A stretch of DNA of 64,000 bases, from contig NZ_MNBL01000041.1 in assembly GCF_001879695.1 (NCBI RefSeq), forward strand, positions 1 through 64,000, given 5' to 3'. Below are positions 1-8,544 of this stretch, piece by piece. The translations under genes were made by a program, and so were the position numbers. The DNA comes from Nioella sediminis (GTDB lineage Bacteria; Pseudomonadota; Alphaproteobacteria; Rhodobacterales; Rhodobacteraceae). The notes beneath the pieces were generated by a model, which was not told the origin of the DNA, searched no databases, and was given only the letters and a program-made list of their open reading frames with translations. The first letter of the stretch is position 1. The number at the start of each line of letters is the position of its first letter.

Positions 1-69
1 GAGGAGACAGCCCCCGACCCCGAGGCCACCGCCGAAACCGCCCCCCCGGACGAGGCCACCGATGGGTGA
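1..69 (+). CDS. mreC: C-terminal tail of MreC (partial, 5' end outside window)
   Basis: An open frame runs in from the left edge and ends at a TGA at 67-69. It encodes 22 residues rich in Ala, Pro, Glu, Asp and Thr. MreC proteins of Rhodobacteraceae commonly end in such a disordered acidic tail, and mreC normally lies just upstream of mreD. The frame overlaps the mreD start by 8 bp, as expected for translational coupling. No folded part is visible, so the call rests on position and composition. Confidence 0.6.
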   Translation, partial: EETAPDPEATAETAPPDEATDG

Positions 70-595
70 GGACGCGCAAAGCCGGATCTGGGGCTATCGG
101 GCCATCTATGTCCTGTTTGGCCTCGCCATCATCTTCTACCGCCTGTTGCCGCTGGAAACCGGCACGCCGGGCCTGCCCGGCCCCGACTTCATCCTCTGCC
201 TCACGCTGGCCTGGGTGCTGCGCCAGCCCATGGCGGTTCCGGTCGGTTTGATCCTGCTTCTGATGCTGCTCGGCGATTTCCTGCTGCAACGTCCGCCGGG
301 CCTGTGGACCGCGCTCGCCATCGGGGCCAGCGAATACCTGCGCAACCGCCGCGCGGGGATCGCGGAAACCCCGTTTCTCTTTGAATGGGGCATGGTTGCA
401 GGCTGTATTCTGGCCATGGTTCTCGGGCAGCGGCTGATCCTTTGGGTGCTGCTGGCCGATCAGCCAAGCCTTGGCCTATCGCTGATGGAAGGGCTTGCCA
501 CGATCGTGATCTACCCGTTGGTTGTCTTGGTCTCGAAATTCGCCTTGGGACTGGATAAGTTGCCGGTAGTGGAATCAGAGCCCGGGCGGCCATGA
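62..595 (+). CDS. mreD: Rod shape-determining protein MreD
   Basis: This 177-residue, strongly hydrophobic protein has about five membrane segments, beginning at roughly residues 14-30. MreD is the integral membrane subunit of the elongasome that works with MreB, MreC, PBP2 and RodA in lateral wall synthesis. Sequence identity across the family is low, so the call relies on size, hydrophobicity and its place between the mreC tail and the PBP2 gene. The start overlaps mreC by 8 bp and the stop overlaps mrdA by 4 bp (ATGA), indicating one operon. Confidence 0.85.
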   Translation: MGEDAQSRIWGYRAIYVLFGLAIIFYRLLPLETGTPGLPGPDFILCLTLAWVLRQPMAVPVGLILLLMLLGDFLLQRPPGLWTALAIGASEYLRNRRAGIAETPFLFEWGMVAGCILAMVLGQRLILWVLLADQPSLGLSLMEGLATIVIYPLVVLVSKFALGLDKLPVVESEPGRP

Positions 596-2538
596 AACGA
601 TCCCAGAAAGAAGCCGAGGACAGCGCCCGCAAGATCACGCGGCGGTCCATGATCATGGGCGGCTTCATGCTGCTGACAGGTGGTATCCTCGCCGCCCGGA
701 TGCGCTATCTTCAGGTGGAACGCGCCGATGATTTCCGCCTGCTGGCCGAGGAAAACCGCATCCGCATCGACCTGCTGCCACCCGCGCGCGGTCTGATCTA
801 TGACCGCTACGGGCAGCTTCTGGCCGACAATGAACAGAATTACACCGTGGTGATGGTGCGCGAGAATGTCGAGGATGTGGACGCGGTGCTGGACCGGCTG
901 TCGCATATCATCAATATCGACATGGCCTCGCTGAACCGCGCCCGCGAAGACATGATGGCCCGCGCGCCGCATGTGCGCGTGACACTGGCCGACCGGCTCA
1001 GTTGGGACGAATTCGCCTCGGTCGCCGTCAATGCGCCGGCCCTGCCCGGCATCACGCCCGAGGTGGGCCTGTCGCGGATCTACCCGTTCGGCGCCGATTT
1101 CGCCCATGTCGTGGGCTATGTGGGCCCGGTTTCGGATTACTATCTGGAAAGTACCGGCGACACCGACCCGATCCTGCAAACCCCCGATTTCCAGGTGGGT
1201 CGCTACGCGGTCGAGGCGCGGATGGAACAGGATCTGCGCGGCGAGGCGGGCAATCTCTGGGTCGAGGTGAACTCCGCCGGGCGCGTCATGCGCGAATTGG
1301 ACCGCGAAGCGCCCGTTCCCGGCGGTGACCTGCAACTGACCATCGACACCGGCTTGCAGAACTATGCACAGGCCCGGCTTGGCAATGAAAGCGCCTCTGC
1401 CGTGGTGATGGAGGTCGAGACCGGCGAGGTGCTGGCGCTGGCCTCCTCGCCGTCCTACGACCCCAATCTCTTCGTGCGCGGCATCTCGGTCGCCGAATAC
1501 AGCAGCCTGACGGAAAACCCCTATCGCCCGCTGGCCAGCAAGACCGTGCAGGGCCTCTATCCGCCGGGCTCCACCTTCAAGATGGTCACCGCGCTGGCCG
1601 GGCTGGAGGCGGGGGTGATCGAGCCAGAGGAAACCATCACCTGCAACGGCTTCGTGGAACTGGGCACCCGCCGCTTCCACTGCTGGCGCCGGGGCGGTCA
1701 CGGGCGCATGAACATGGTCGACGGGCTGTCCCAGTCCTGTGACGTTTATTATTATGATCTGGCGCAACGGGTCGGGATCGAGGCGATTGCCGCCATGGCC
1801 CGCCGTCTCGGGCTTGGGATGCGCCACGACCTGCCCCTGTCCGGTGTCGCGTCGGGGCTGATCCCGTCTCGGGAATGGAAACTGGCCAACCGGGGCAGCG
1901 AATGGGTGGTAGGCGACACGCTCAACGCCTCGATCGGGCAGGGGCTGGTGCTCAGCTCGCCCCTGGAACTTGCGGTCATGACCAGCCGCCTGGCCACCGG
2001 GCGGCAGATCCTGCCGCAACTGGTCCGCACCCTGAACGGCGTCAATCGACGGATGGATTCCTTCGCCGAGATGGATATTCCCGCCGCGCATCTTGACGTC
2101 ATCCGCCAGGGCATGTGGTCGGTGACCAATTTCCGCCGGGGGACGGCCTTTGGCGCGCGCGTCACCGAAGAGGGTTACGAGATCGCCGGCAAGACCGGTA
2201 CCAGTCAGGTCCGCAACATCACCGCCGCCGAACGGGAGGCCGGGGTCACCGCCAACGAGGATCTCCCGTGGGAGCGCCGCGACCACGCGCTCTTCGTGGG
2301 CTACGCCCCCGTCGAAAACCCGCGCTACGCGGTCAGCGTCGTGGTGGAACATGGCGGCGGCGGATCGGCCGTGGCCGCCCCCATTGCCCGCGATCTGCTG
2401 CTGCGCGCCATGTATGGCGAACTGCCGCCCCTCTCGGCTTACCCGGTGGGTCTGCGACGCGAGATCGAAGAGATGCATGACAACATGGACCTGCTGCCGC
2501 TGGAGATCCTGCGCAGCACGGGCCGGGTCCGGGCATGA
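592..2538 (+). CDS. mrdA: Penicillin-binding protein 2 (elongasome transpeptidase)
   Basis: This 648-residue class B PBP cross-links peptidoglycan during cell elongation in partnership with RodA. One N-terminal membrane anchor lies at about residues 20-37, followed by the dimerisation domain and the transpeptidase domain. The three penicillin-binding motifs are visible: STFK with the nucleophile Ser near 327, SCD near 382 and KTGTS near 534. Length and motif spacing are normal for the family. It overlaps mreD and rodA by 4 bp each, so the genes are co-transcribed and probably translationally coupled. Confidence 0.96.
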   Translation: MKRSQKEAEDSARKITRRSMIMGGFMLLTGGILAARMRYLQVERADDFRLLAEENRIRIDLLPPARGLIYDRYGQLLADNEQNYTVVMVRENVEDVDAVLDRLSHIINIDMASLNRAREDMMARAPHVRVTLADRLSWDEFASVAVNAPALPGITPEVGLSRIYPFGADFAHVVGYVGPVSDYYLESTGDTDPILQTPDFQVGRYAVEARMEQDLRGEAGNLWVEVNSAGRVMRELDREAPVPGGDLQLTIDTGLQNYAQARLGNESASAVVMEVETGEVLALASSPSYDPNLFVRGISVAEYSSLTENPYRPLASKTVQGLYPPGSTFKMVTALAGLEAGVIEPEETITCNGFVELGTRRFHCWRRGGHGRMNMVDGLSQSCDVYYYDLAQRVGIEAIAAMARRLGLGMRHDLPLSGVASGLIPSREWKLANRGSEWVVGDTLNASIGQGLVLSSPLELAVMTSRLATGRQILPQLVRTLNGVNRRMDSFAEMDIPAAHLDVIRQGMWSVTNFRRGTAFGARVTEEGYEIAGKTGTSQVRNITAAEREAGVTANEDLPWERRDHALFVGYAPVENPRYAVSVVVEHGGGGSAVAAPIARDLLLRAMYGELPPLSAYPVGLRREIEEMHDNMDLLPLEILRSTGRVRA

Positions 2539-3674
2539 GCTATCTTGAATACACCCAGAAGGCCACGCCGACGGGGCTGCGCAAGGTGCTGTACCTGAAC
2601 TGGGCGCTGATCCTCCTGCTGACGGCGGTGGCCTGCGTGGGCTTCCTGATGCTCTATTCTGTCGCGGGCGGGTCCATGCGCCCCTGGGCGGGGCCGCAGA
2701 TGCAGCGCTTTACGCTCGGCCTCACCGCCATGATGATCGTCGCCTTCACCCCTATCTGGTTCTGGCGCAATGTCTCGGCGCTGGCCTATGGCCTGTCGCT
2801 GATCCTGCTTCTGATGGTGGAGTTCTTCGGCACCGTCGGCATGGGCGCACAGCGCTGGATCGACCTGGGCTTCATGCGCCTGCAACCGTCGGAACTGACC
2901 AAGATCACCGTGGTGATGCTGCTGGCCGCCTATTACGACTGGCTCGATATCCGCAAGGTCTCGCGTCCGCTTTACGTGCTGATCCCGGTCGCGATCATCC
3001 TCTTGCCGACCTTCCTGACCTTCATTCAGCCTGACCTCGGCACCGCCTTGCTGATCCTTGTGGGCGGCGCGGCGGTGATGTTCTGCGCGGGCGTCCACTG
3101 GGCCTATTTCGCAGCCGTCATCGCCTCGGCAGGTGGCATCGTCACCGCCGTCTTTGCCTCTCGCGGCACCGCCTGGCAGCTTTTGCAGGACTACCAGTAT
3201 CGCCGCATCGACACATTCCTCGACCCGTCCTCGGACCCGCTCGGCGCGGGCTACCACATTACCCAGAGCCAGATCGCCCTCGGCTCCGGCGGCTGGACGG
3301 GCCGGGGTTTCATGCAGGGCACCCAGATCCGGGGCGATTTCCTGCCAGAGGCGCAGACCGATTTCATCTTCCCCACGCTGGCCGAAGAATTCGGCTTCGT
3401 CGGCGCGGCCTCGCTTCTGGGGCTTTATCTGCTGATCCTGCTCTTCTGCATCGTCACCGCGATCCAGACGAAGGACCGTTTTAGCTCGCTGGTGACGCTT
3501 GGGGTGACGGCCACGTTCTTCCTCTACTTCGCCATCAACATGTCGATGGTGATGGGGCTGGTGCCCGTCGTGGGGGTGCCGCTGCCGCTGGTCAGTTATG
3601 GTGGCTCGGCGATGCTTGTGCTCATGGCCGCTTTCGGGTTGGTTCAGTCAGCACATGTGCACCGCCCCCGCTGA
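2535..3674 (+). CDS. rodA: SEDS-family peptidoglycan polymerase RodA
   Basis: This 379-residue polytopic membrane protein of the SEDS family (FtsW/RodA/SpoVE) is the glycosyltransferase partner of PBP2 in the elongasome. About ten hydrophobic segments are seen, together with family hallmarks such as GAQRWIDLG near residue 100, FIQPDLGTA in the middle and the C-terminal PLVSYGGSAM. The start codon overlaps the mrdA stop (ATGA). It is the last gene of the mre operon; the next gene starts 10 bp later and may be read through. Confidence 0.96.
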   Translation: MSYLEYTQKATPTGLRKVLYLNWALILLLTAVACVGFLMLYSVAGGSMRPWAGPQMQRFTLGLTAMMIVAFTPIWFWRNVSALAYGLSLILLLMVEFFGTVGMGAQRWIDLGFMRLQPSELTKITVVMLLAAYYDWLDIRKVSRPLYVLIPVAIILLPTFLTFIQPDLGTALLILVGGAAVMFCAGVHWAYFAAVIASAGGIVTAVFASRGTAWQLLQDYQYRRIDTFLDPSSDPLGAGYHITQSQIALGSGGWTGRGFMQGTQIRGDFLPEAQTDFIFPTLAEEFGFVGAASLLGLYLLILLFCIVTAIQTKDRFSSLVTLGVTATFFLYFAINMSMVMGLVPVVGVPLPLVSYGGSAMLVLMAAFGLVQSAHVHRPR

Positions 3675-3684
3675 AGGATCTGAC

Positions 3685-4617
3685 ATGCTGACCATTCTCT
3701 TCGCCGCCCGCCCGGACAGTTGGGGCGAGTACGAGGCCCCGCTCAACCGCGCCATTGCCGCTGCCGGTTTCACGGAGTTCCGCGTGGTGACCGACGCCCC
3801 CCCGGACGAGGTCGATTACATCGTGTATGCCCCCAACAGCGACCTTCAGAATTTCTCGGGCTTCCCCCGGCTAAAGGCGATCCTCAGCCTCTGGGCCGGG
3901 GTGGAAAAGATTATCGGCAATCCCACGATCACCGTGCCGCTCTGCCGGATGGTCGATACCGGCCTGCGCGAGGGGATGCGCGAATGGGTGACCGGCCATG
4001 TGCTGCGCTATCATCTGGGGATGGATGCCCATATCACCGGCGCACCGGGCCTGTGGGATCCGGTGGCGCCGCCGCTCGCCCGCAACCGGACGGTGGCGAT
4101 CCTGGGTCTGGGAGAGCTTGGCACAGCCTGCGCCGAGACGATTCTGGCGCTTGGGTTCAACGTGACCGGGTGGAGCCGCAGTCCCAAGTCCATTCCCGGC
4201 GTGACCTGCTTTCACGGGGAAGATGGGTTGATGGACTGCCTGTCCAGTGCCGAGATCGTGGTGCTCCTCCTGCCTGATACGCCCGCCACCCAGAACACGC
4301 TGAATGCCCGCACCCTGGCCGCGATGCCGCGCGGGGCCTTCGTGATCAATCCCGGACGCGGCCCATTGATCGACGATGACGCGCTGCTGGCGGCGCTCGA
4401 CAATGGCCAGATCGCCCATGCGACGCTCGATGTCTTCCGGGTGGAACCCTTACCCGCGGCTCACCCCTACTGGCATCATCCACAGGTCACCGTCACCCCG
4501 CATATCGCGTCGGAAACCCGGCCCGAAACGGCCGCCGAGGTCATCGCCGAGAACATCCGGCGGTCCCAATCCGGCGCGCCCCTTCTGCATCTCGTGGACA
4601 GGTCCGCGGGTTACTGA
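3685..4617 (+). CDS. ghrA: Glyoxylate/hydroxypyruvate reductase A-type D-2-hydroxyacid dehydrogenase
   Basis: This 310-residue NAD(P)H-dependent reductase is of the GhrA subgroup, which converts glyoxylate to glycolate and hydroxypyruvate to glycerate in the cytoplasm. A Rossmann motif ILGLGELG is present. The catalytic triad of the family is visible as Arg about 225 (PGRGPLID), Glu about 254 (VEPLP) and His about 273 (TPHIAS). An ATG at 3685 is preferred over an upstream in-frame ATG at 3598, because homology begins with MLTILFAARPD and the longer form would lie inside rodA. Substrate preference cannot be read from sequence. Confidence 0.88.
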   Translation: MLTILFAARPDSWGEYEAPLNRAIAAAGFTEFRVVTDAPPDEVDYIVYAPNSDLQNFSGFPRLKAILSLWAGVEKIIGNPTITVPLCRMVDTGLREGMREWVTGHVLRYHLGMDAHITGAPGLWDPVAPPLARNRTVAILGLGELGTACAETILALGFNVTGWSRSPKSIPGVTCFHGEDGLMDCLSSAEIVVLLLPDTPATQNTLNARTLAAMPRGAFVINPGRGPLIDDDALLAALDNGQIAHATLDVFRVEPLPAAHPYWHHPQVTVTPHIASETRPETAAEVIAENIRRSQSGAPLLHLVDRSAGY

Positions 4618-4645
4618 GCACGGAAAAACCGCGTTTTGTCTGCAC

Positions 4646-4689
4646 GGGGGGTGTACGGGGGGTGTACAGGGGGTGCACGCGGGGTGACC
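4646..4689. repeat. Four tandem 11-bp G-rich units
   Basis: Between the convergent ghrA-type and sseB-type genes lie four head-to-tail 11-mers: GGGGGGTGTAC twice without change (4646-4656, 4657-4667), then AGGGGGTGCAC and GCGGGGTGACC. The unit equals about one helical turn. No protein is encoded and there is no hairpin. It could be a minisatellite produced by slippage or a protein-binding array; its function is unknown. Confidence 0.7.
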
Positions 4690-4705
4690 GGCCAAATCCC
4701 CGGTA

Positions 4706-5494
4706 TCAGCGCAGTTTCGGTGGCTTCCCCGGATCCATCCCCGGCGCGGCGCCCGGCACATGTTCCGCCCTTTCCGGCTCTGGCAGATCAAAGCGAAGCC
4801 CTGTTTTCGCCAGCGATGCGCAGACCGGATCGGACGCCCGAAAGAAGCCCACATCCATCACCCCGGCCTCGATTCCCGAGAACGTCAAAGCCTCTCCCGC
4901 CGCCCGCGCCAAAGCCGGCTCCGCCCCCGGAACCGGATCGACAAAAGCCAACAAATGCGATTTCCGACCGCCCGAATAGGTCACGCCACACAGGTACGCC
5001 AACCGCGCAAGTCCCTGAGCCGTAACAAGTTTTGCGTCCAACGCCGTGATCAGCGCCTCCGGCAATCCGACAGGCGCGCTGATTTCCTCGGGCGTTTCCT
5101 CGATTTCGTCCGGAGCTTCGGCAAGGGTCGCGGCAAGCCAGTCCACCGCCTCGGACGGCACGAGGATCGAAGCCTCGGCACCGGGGTTCACCGCCAATCC
5201 AATGCCCTGCCCCGCCACCATCGCCGCCAAGCCCCGGCCCGATAGGACCGCATAGGGGGCGCTGCCCTCGGCAAACTCGGCAAGACGTTCTTCGCGATCG
5301 AAAACAAGCACATAGCTGGCATCCTCAACAGGAAAGACCTGCGGGGTAATCTCATCGCCCCCCGCGTCCTCCGCAAGGGCGAGGAACAGTTCGCTATCTG
5401 CCAACCGCTCGTAGAAGCGCAGCCTTGCTGCATCATCCTCGGGCGCGGCATTCATCGCGGCAAGCGCGGTGTCAATCGGGGTTGTCTCGGTCAT
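4706..5494 (-). CDS. SseB-family protein
   Basis: This 262-residue cytoplasmic protein has an N-terminal SseB domain (residues about 15-130, with the pattern of a short helix, RFYERLADSELFLAL and a following beta meander) and a C-terminal enhanced-serine-sensitivity-type domain. The family's biochemical role is not established; E. coli SseB was named from a serine-sensitivity phenotype. The start at MTETTPID was chosen because the upstream in-frame extension is Arg/Pro-rich and lies inside the neighbouring gene. The start overlaps the stop of the upstream glycosylase-like gene by 4 bp, so the two form an operon. Confidence 0.8.
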   Translation of the reverse strand: MTETTPIDTALAAMNAAPEDDAARLRFYERLADSELFLALAEDAGGDEITPQVFPVEDASYVLVFDREERLAEFAEGSAPYAVLSGRGLAAMVAGQGIGLAVNPGAEASILVPSEAVDWLAATLAEAPDEIEETPEEISAPVGLPEALITALDAKLVTAQGLARLAYLCGVTYSGGRKSHLLAFVDPVPGAEPALARAAGEALTFSGIEAGVMDVGFFRASDPVCASLAKTGLRFDLPEPERAEHVPGAAPGMDPGKPPKLR

Positions 5495-6084
5495 GGCTTC
5501 AGCACCTCCAGGACGCGGGCGCGCAGGGCGGGCAGAAGCTCTGCCTCGAACCACGGGTTCCGCTTCATCCACGCGGTATTGCGCCAGGACGGGTGGGGCA
5601 AGGGGATCACGCGGGGCGCATGGTCGCGCCAGGCTGCTACGCGGGCGGTGACAGTGGCCTTGCCCGGCAGGTGCCAGCCGTGGGCATACCCCCCGATCAG
5701 CAGCGTCAGCTCTATCTTTGGCAGCATCTCCAGCACCCGACCGCGCCATGTCCTTGCGCAGATCGGCGGCGGTGGAAGATCAGTGCCTTTCGCGTCATAT
5801 CCCGGGAAGCAGAAGGCCATGGGAACAATCGCGACCCGCTCGCGGTCGTAGAAGACGTGCTCATCCACCCCCATCCACTGGCGCAACCGATTCCCTGACG
5901 GATCGGTGAAGGGTTTGCCTGACCGATGCACCCGCATCCCCGGTGCCTGCCCGGCAATCAAAAGCCGCGCGCTAGGCCCTGCCCAAAGCACCGGGCGGGG
6001 CGAATGGGCCGTCTGAGTTGCCGCAAAGCGGTCGGAGCAAAGGCGGCAGCGGGTGATCTCTTGTGTCAGTTGATCAAAGCTCAT
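5491..6084 (-). CDS. Uracil-DNA glycosylase family protein
   Basis: A 197-residue protein of the uracil-DNA glycosylase superfamily (the UDG fold also used by families 4 and 5). The first active-site motif is seen as GQAPGMRVHRSG followed by PFTDPSGNRLR, and the second as PHPSWRN near the C-terminus. Two CxxC-spaced cysteines near the N-terminus (CRLCSDR) resemble those of iron-sulfur UDGs, but the full four-cysteine set is not obvious. The start at MSFDQLTQEI was chosen because the upstream extension is low-complexity and covers the divergent regulator's promoter. True uracil-excision activity is inferred only from the family. Confidence 0.82.
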   Translation of the reverse strand: MSFDQLTQEITRCRLCSDRFAATQTAHSPRPVLWAGPSARLLIAGQAPGMRVHRSGKPFTDPSGNRLRQWMGVDEHVFYDRERVAIVPMAFCFPGYDAKGTDLPPPPICARTWRGRVLEMLPKIELTLLIGGYAHGWHLPGKATVTARVAAWRDHAPRVIPLPHPSWRNTAWMKRNPWFEAELLPALRARVLEVLKP

Positions 6085-6225
6085 ACCGGCAGGAAAGCGC
6101 GATGCGACCGGAAAGGAAAGGGCCGGCCTGCTGTACCGACCCGACGGCGCCCATGGCTGGAATCGTGCAGGGAGCACCGACGCCGAAAAACCTTGCGCGC
6201 TTGGGGGTGGACAAAATTTCGTTAT

Positions 6226-6241
6226 TTCTATAATTATAGAA
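6226..6241. promoter_or_regulatory. Perfect 16-bp palindrome, probable ArsR-type operator
   Basis: TTCTATAATTATAGAA reads identically on both strands and ends 2 bp before the ATG of the ArsR-type gene. It sits in an AT-rich island (6211-6243) inside otherwise GC-rich DNA. ArsR/SmtB repressors are homodimers that bind AT-rich inverted repeats overlapping their own promoters. Autorepression of the regulator-permease operon is therefore the likely role. Confidence 0.75.
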
Positions 6242-6243
6242 TT

Positions 6244-6582
6244 ATGAAACAGAGCAATCCTCCCCCCGCCCTCATATTCGCGGCCTCTGCCTTTGCGGCG
6301 CTTGGGTCGGAGCAACGGCTATCCATCTTGCGGCGGCTTGTTCGCGCGGGGCCGGAGGGGCTGCCGATCGGGGAACTGGGTGAGGCCGTGGGGATCACCG
6401 GATCGGTGTTGACCCACCATCTCAAACAAATGGTGTCCGCCGGTCTGCTACAGCAGCGGCGCGACGGACGCCGGATCATCTGCGCGGTGGATTATGACGA
6501 GATCCGCCGCCTCTCGGACTACCTGTTGCAGGAATGCTGCGCCGATCAGGGCGGCCATAGTCAAGGAGCCCATCATGGCTGA
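6244..6582 (+). CDS. ArsR/SmtB-family metalloregulatory repressor
   Basis: A 112-residue winged-helix protein. The helix-turn-helix spans about residues 40-68 (IGELGEAVGITGSVLTHHLK), followed by the wing RRDGRRIICAVD. It lacks the classical ELCVCDL metal site in the recognition helix. It carries Cys80, an adjacent Cys98-Cys99 pair and a His-rich end (GHSQGAHHG), a possible C-terminal sensing site. Such proteins repress metal, arsenical or persulfide-response genes. The ATG at 6244 directly follows the palindromic operator. It overlaps the permease gene by 8 bp. The inducer is not predictable with certainty. Confidence 0.88.
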   Translation: MKQSNPPPALIFAASAFAALGSEQRLSILRRLVRAGPEGLPIGELGEAVGITGSVLTHHLKQMVSAGLLQQRRDGRRIICAVDYDEIRRLSDYLLQECCADQGGHSQGAHHG

Positions 6583-7606
6583 TCTCACGCAATCCCCTGC
6601 CCCGCTGCGCGGTCTTTGGTCCCGCTTCGACAAGGTGCTGCTGACCTGCGTTGCTATCGCCCTGGCCATTTTCCTGCTGGATCGGGCGGCCTTCGTCCCC
6701 TCGATGGCCGAAGCTTTCTCCAGCCTTGCCCATACCGGCCCGTTCATCCTGTTCGCCGTTGCCGCCATTGGCGTGATGCGTGCAACCGGGTCAGAGCGGC
6801 TGCTGGAAGGCGCGTTCGAGGGGCGCGAGGTCCGGATGATCGTTCTGGGGGCACTCGCAGGCGGGTTGTCGCCCTTCTGTTCCTGCGAGGTCATCCCGTT
6901 TGTCGCCGCCCTGCTGGCAGCCGGTGCGCCCCTGTCTGCGGTCATGGCCTTCTGGCTGGCCTCCCCCCTGATGGATCCGGCCATGTTCGCGATCACGGCG
7001 GGGGCGATCAGCTTTGACTTCGCCCTGGCCAAGACCGTGGCGGCCATTGCCATCGGCCTGTTTGGTGGCTTCAGCCTGATGCTGCTGTCTGGTACCGCGC
7101 TGCTCGCGGACCCGCTGAAGGCACAGACGCCGACGGGCTGCGGATCCTGCTGCGGCACGAAGAAACTGAGCCTCAACTGGCGCTTCTGGCAGGAGGCAGA
7201 CCGCAGGGCCCTGTTTGCCCGCGCTGCATGGGACAACCTGCTGTTCCTCGGCAAGTGGTTGCTGCTGGCCTACCTGTTGCAGGCGCTGCTGATCCGCTAC
7301 GTGCCCGCCGAGTGGATCGGCACCGCACTTGGCGGCAACGGCATCGGCCCGATCCTGCTTGGCGCAATCCTTGGCGCACCGGCCTATCTGAACGGCTATG
7401 CCGCGGTTCCGCTGATCGCGGGCCTGCTGGACCAGGGGATGAGCCCCGGCGCGGCCATGGCCTTCGTGATCGCGGGTGGTGTCAGTTGCGTCCCTGCGGC
7501 GGTGGCGGTTTGGGCGCTGGTCAAACCCAAGATCTTCGCGGCCTACCTTGGTTTTGCCGTGGTCGGCGCCATTCTTGCCGGTCTGAGCTGGGGATTCATC
7601 GCTTGA
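6575..7606 (+). CDS. Permease of the ArsP/YraQ (DUF318) family, probable metal or arsenical efflux
   Basis: A 343-residue integral membrane protein with about eight to nine membrane segments in two halves. The family signature SPFCSCEVIPF is at about residues 99-109 (Cys102, Cys104). The loop between the halves carries GCGSCCGTKK (Cys189, Cys192, Cys193). These permeases include ArsP, which exports trivalent organoarsenicals, and SO_0444-type Cu/Zn exporters. The cysteine motifs and coupling to an ArsR-type repressor support export of a thiophilic ion or compound. MADLTQS was chosen as the start because it overlaps the repressor stop and follows the sequence aaggagcc. Confidence 0.85.
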   Translation: MADLTQSPAPLRGLWSRFDKVLLTCVAIALAIFLLDRAAFVPSMAEAFSSLAHTGPFILFAVAAIGVMRATGSERLLEGAFEGREVRMIVLGALAGGLSPFCSCEVIPFVAALLAAGAPLSAVMAFWLASPLMDPAMFAITAGAISFDFALAKTVAAIAIGLFGGFSLMLLSGTALLADPLKAQTPTGCGSCCGTKKLSLNWRFWQEADRRALFARAAWDNLLFLGKWLLLAYLLQALLIRYVPAEWIGTALGGNGIGPILLGAILGAPAYLNGYAAVPLIAGLLDQGMSPGAAMAFVIAGGVSCVPAAVAVWALVKPKIFAAYLGFAVVGAILAGLSWGFIA

Positions 7607-7884
7607 AGCCTCTGAAACGGTCCCTTCCGTGATCCGTTGCAACCCTTCGCGCAGCGTTTGGAAGGGGCCATCCAGCCCGCAAACATTAAGAACACGCCCC
7701 CATTGCCCCGGCCTTGGGGGTGATTTGTTAGGAGAAATGACGCAATCCTGTCATATTTCACCCGAAGAGCTTTGAAATCGTTGCCCCAACGGACATAATA
7801 GCGCCCAAATGGATAGATAGGTTATCCGATAGAAGCCCTGAACTCCTGAATCGGGGCCGTACATGGCAGCAATACAGGGCGAAC

Positions 7885-8544
7885 ATGCTCGAGTTTTCGA
7901 ATGTCTCAAAGTCCTTCTGGACGGGCACACAGCGCAAGGTCATCCTGGACCGGGCGTCTTTCCGTGTCGAGATGGGGCAATCGCTTGGCATTCTGGCCCC
8001 GAACGGCACCGGCAAGACGACACTGATCAACATGATGGCCGGGCTGGAAAAGCCCGATGAGGGCGAGATCACCCGCGCTTGCCGCATCTCCTTCCCGCTT
8101 GGCTTCATGGGTGGGGTCATTCCCAACCTGTCCGCCACGGAAAACAGCCGCTACATCGCACAGCTCTATGGGCTTGACCCGGACTATGTAGAAGCGTTCT
8201 GCCGGTGGGTCTGCGATCTGGAGGAATATTTCGACCGTCCGCTCGGCACTTATTCCGCAGGCATGAAGGCCCGGTTCCAGTTTTCGCTGCTTCTGGCGCT
8301 GGAATTCGATATATACCTGATCGACGAAGGCATGCCGCGCACGACGGACGCCAATTTCAACCGCAAGGCGGGCACGATCCTTGCGGAACGCCTGAAATCG
8401 GCAACCGTCATCATCGTGTCCCACCAGGCGGAAACGCTGGAAAAATTCGCAAGACGCGCCGCCGTGTTGAAGGATGGCCAGTTTTACCAGTTCGACTCTC
8501 TCGAAGAGGCTAAGAGACTTTATGACTATGAAACCCAGGGGTAA
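7885..8544 (+). CDS. kpsT: Capsule polysaccharide export ABC transporter, ATP-binding protein (KpsT-like)
   Basis: A 219-residue ATPase of the KpsT/CtrD/BexA group that powers export of Kdo-linked capsular polysaccharide across the inner membrane. Walker A is APNGTGKTT (Lys44), with Ala in place of the usual first Gly. The signature is YSAGMKAR, close to the YSSGM of E. coli KpsT, Walker B ends in IDE, and the H-loop is SHQ. The 278-bp spacer upstream (7607-7884) is relatively AT-rich after about 7730 and probably holds the promoter; I see no terminator there. No kpsM permease gene is adjacent. The gene overlaps the kpsE-like gene by 23 bp. Confidence 0.88.
   Translation: MLEFSNVSKSFWTGTQRKVILDRASFRVEMGQSLGILAPNGTGKTTLINMMAGLEKPDEGEITRACRISFPLGFMGGVIPNLSATENSRYIAQLYGLDPDYVEAFCRWVCDLEEYFDRPLGTYSAGMKARFQFSLLLALEFDIYLIDEGMPRTTDANFNRKAGTILAERLKSATVIIVSHQAETLEKFARRAAVLKDGQFYQFDSLEEAKRLYDYETQG

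Noticed and set aside
511-2478. Long open frame on the minus strand opposite mrdA
   Set aside because: It lies wholly antisense to a PBP2 gene with intact motifs; its His/Gln/Gly-rich composition is typical of GC-rich antisense frames and no domain is seen.
4646-4689. CRISPR-like array
   Set aside because: Units are 11 bp, directly adjacent and without spacers or cas genes.
6085-6243. Riboswitch in front of the permease operon
   Set aside because: Apart from the short AT palindrome next to the ATG there is no extended paired structure; an ArsR operator explains the site.
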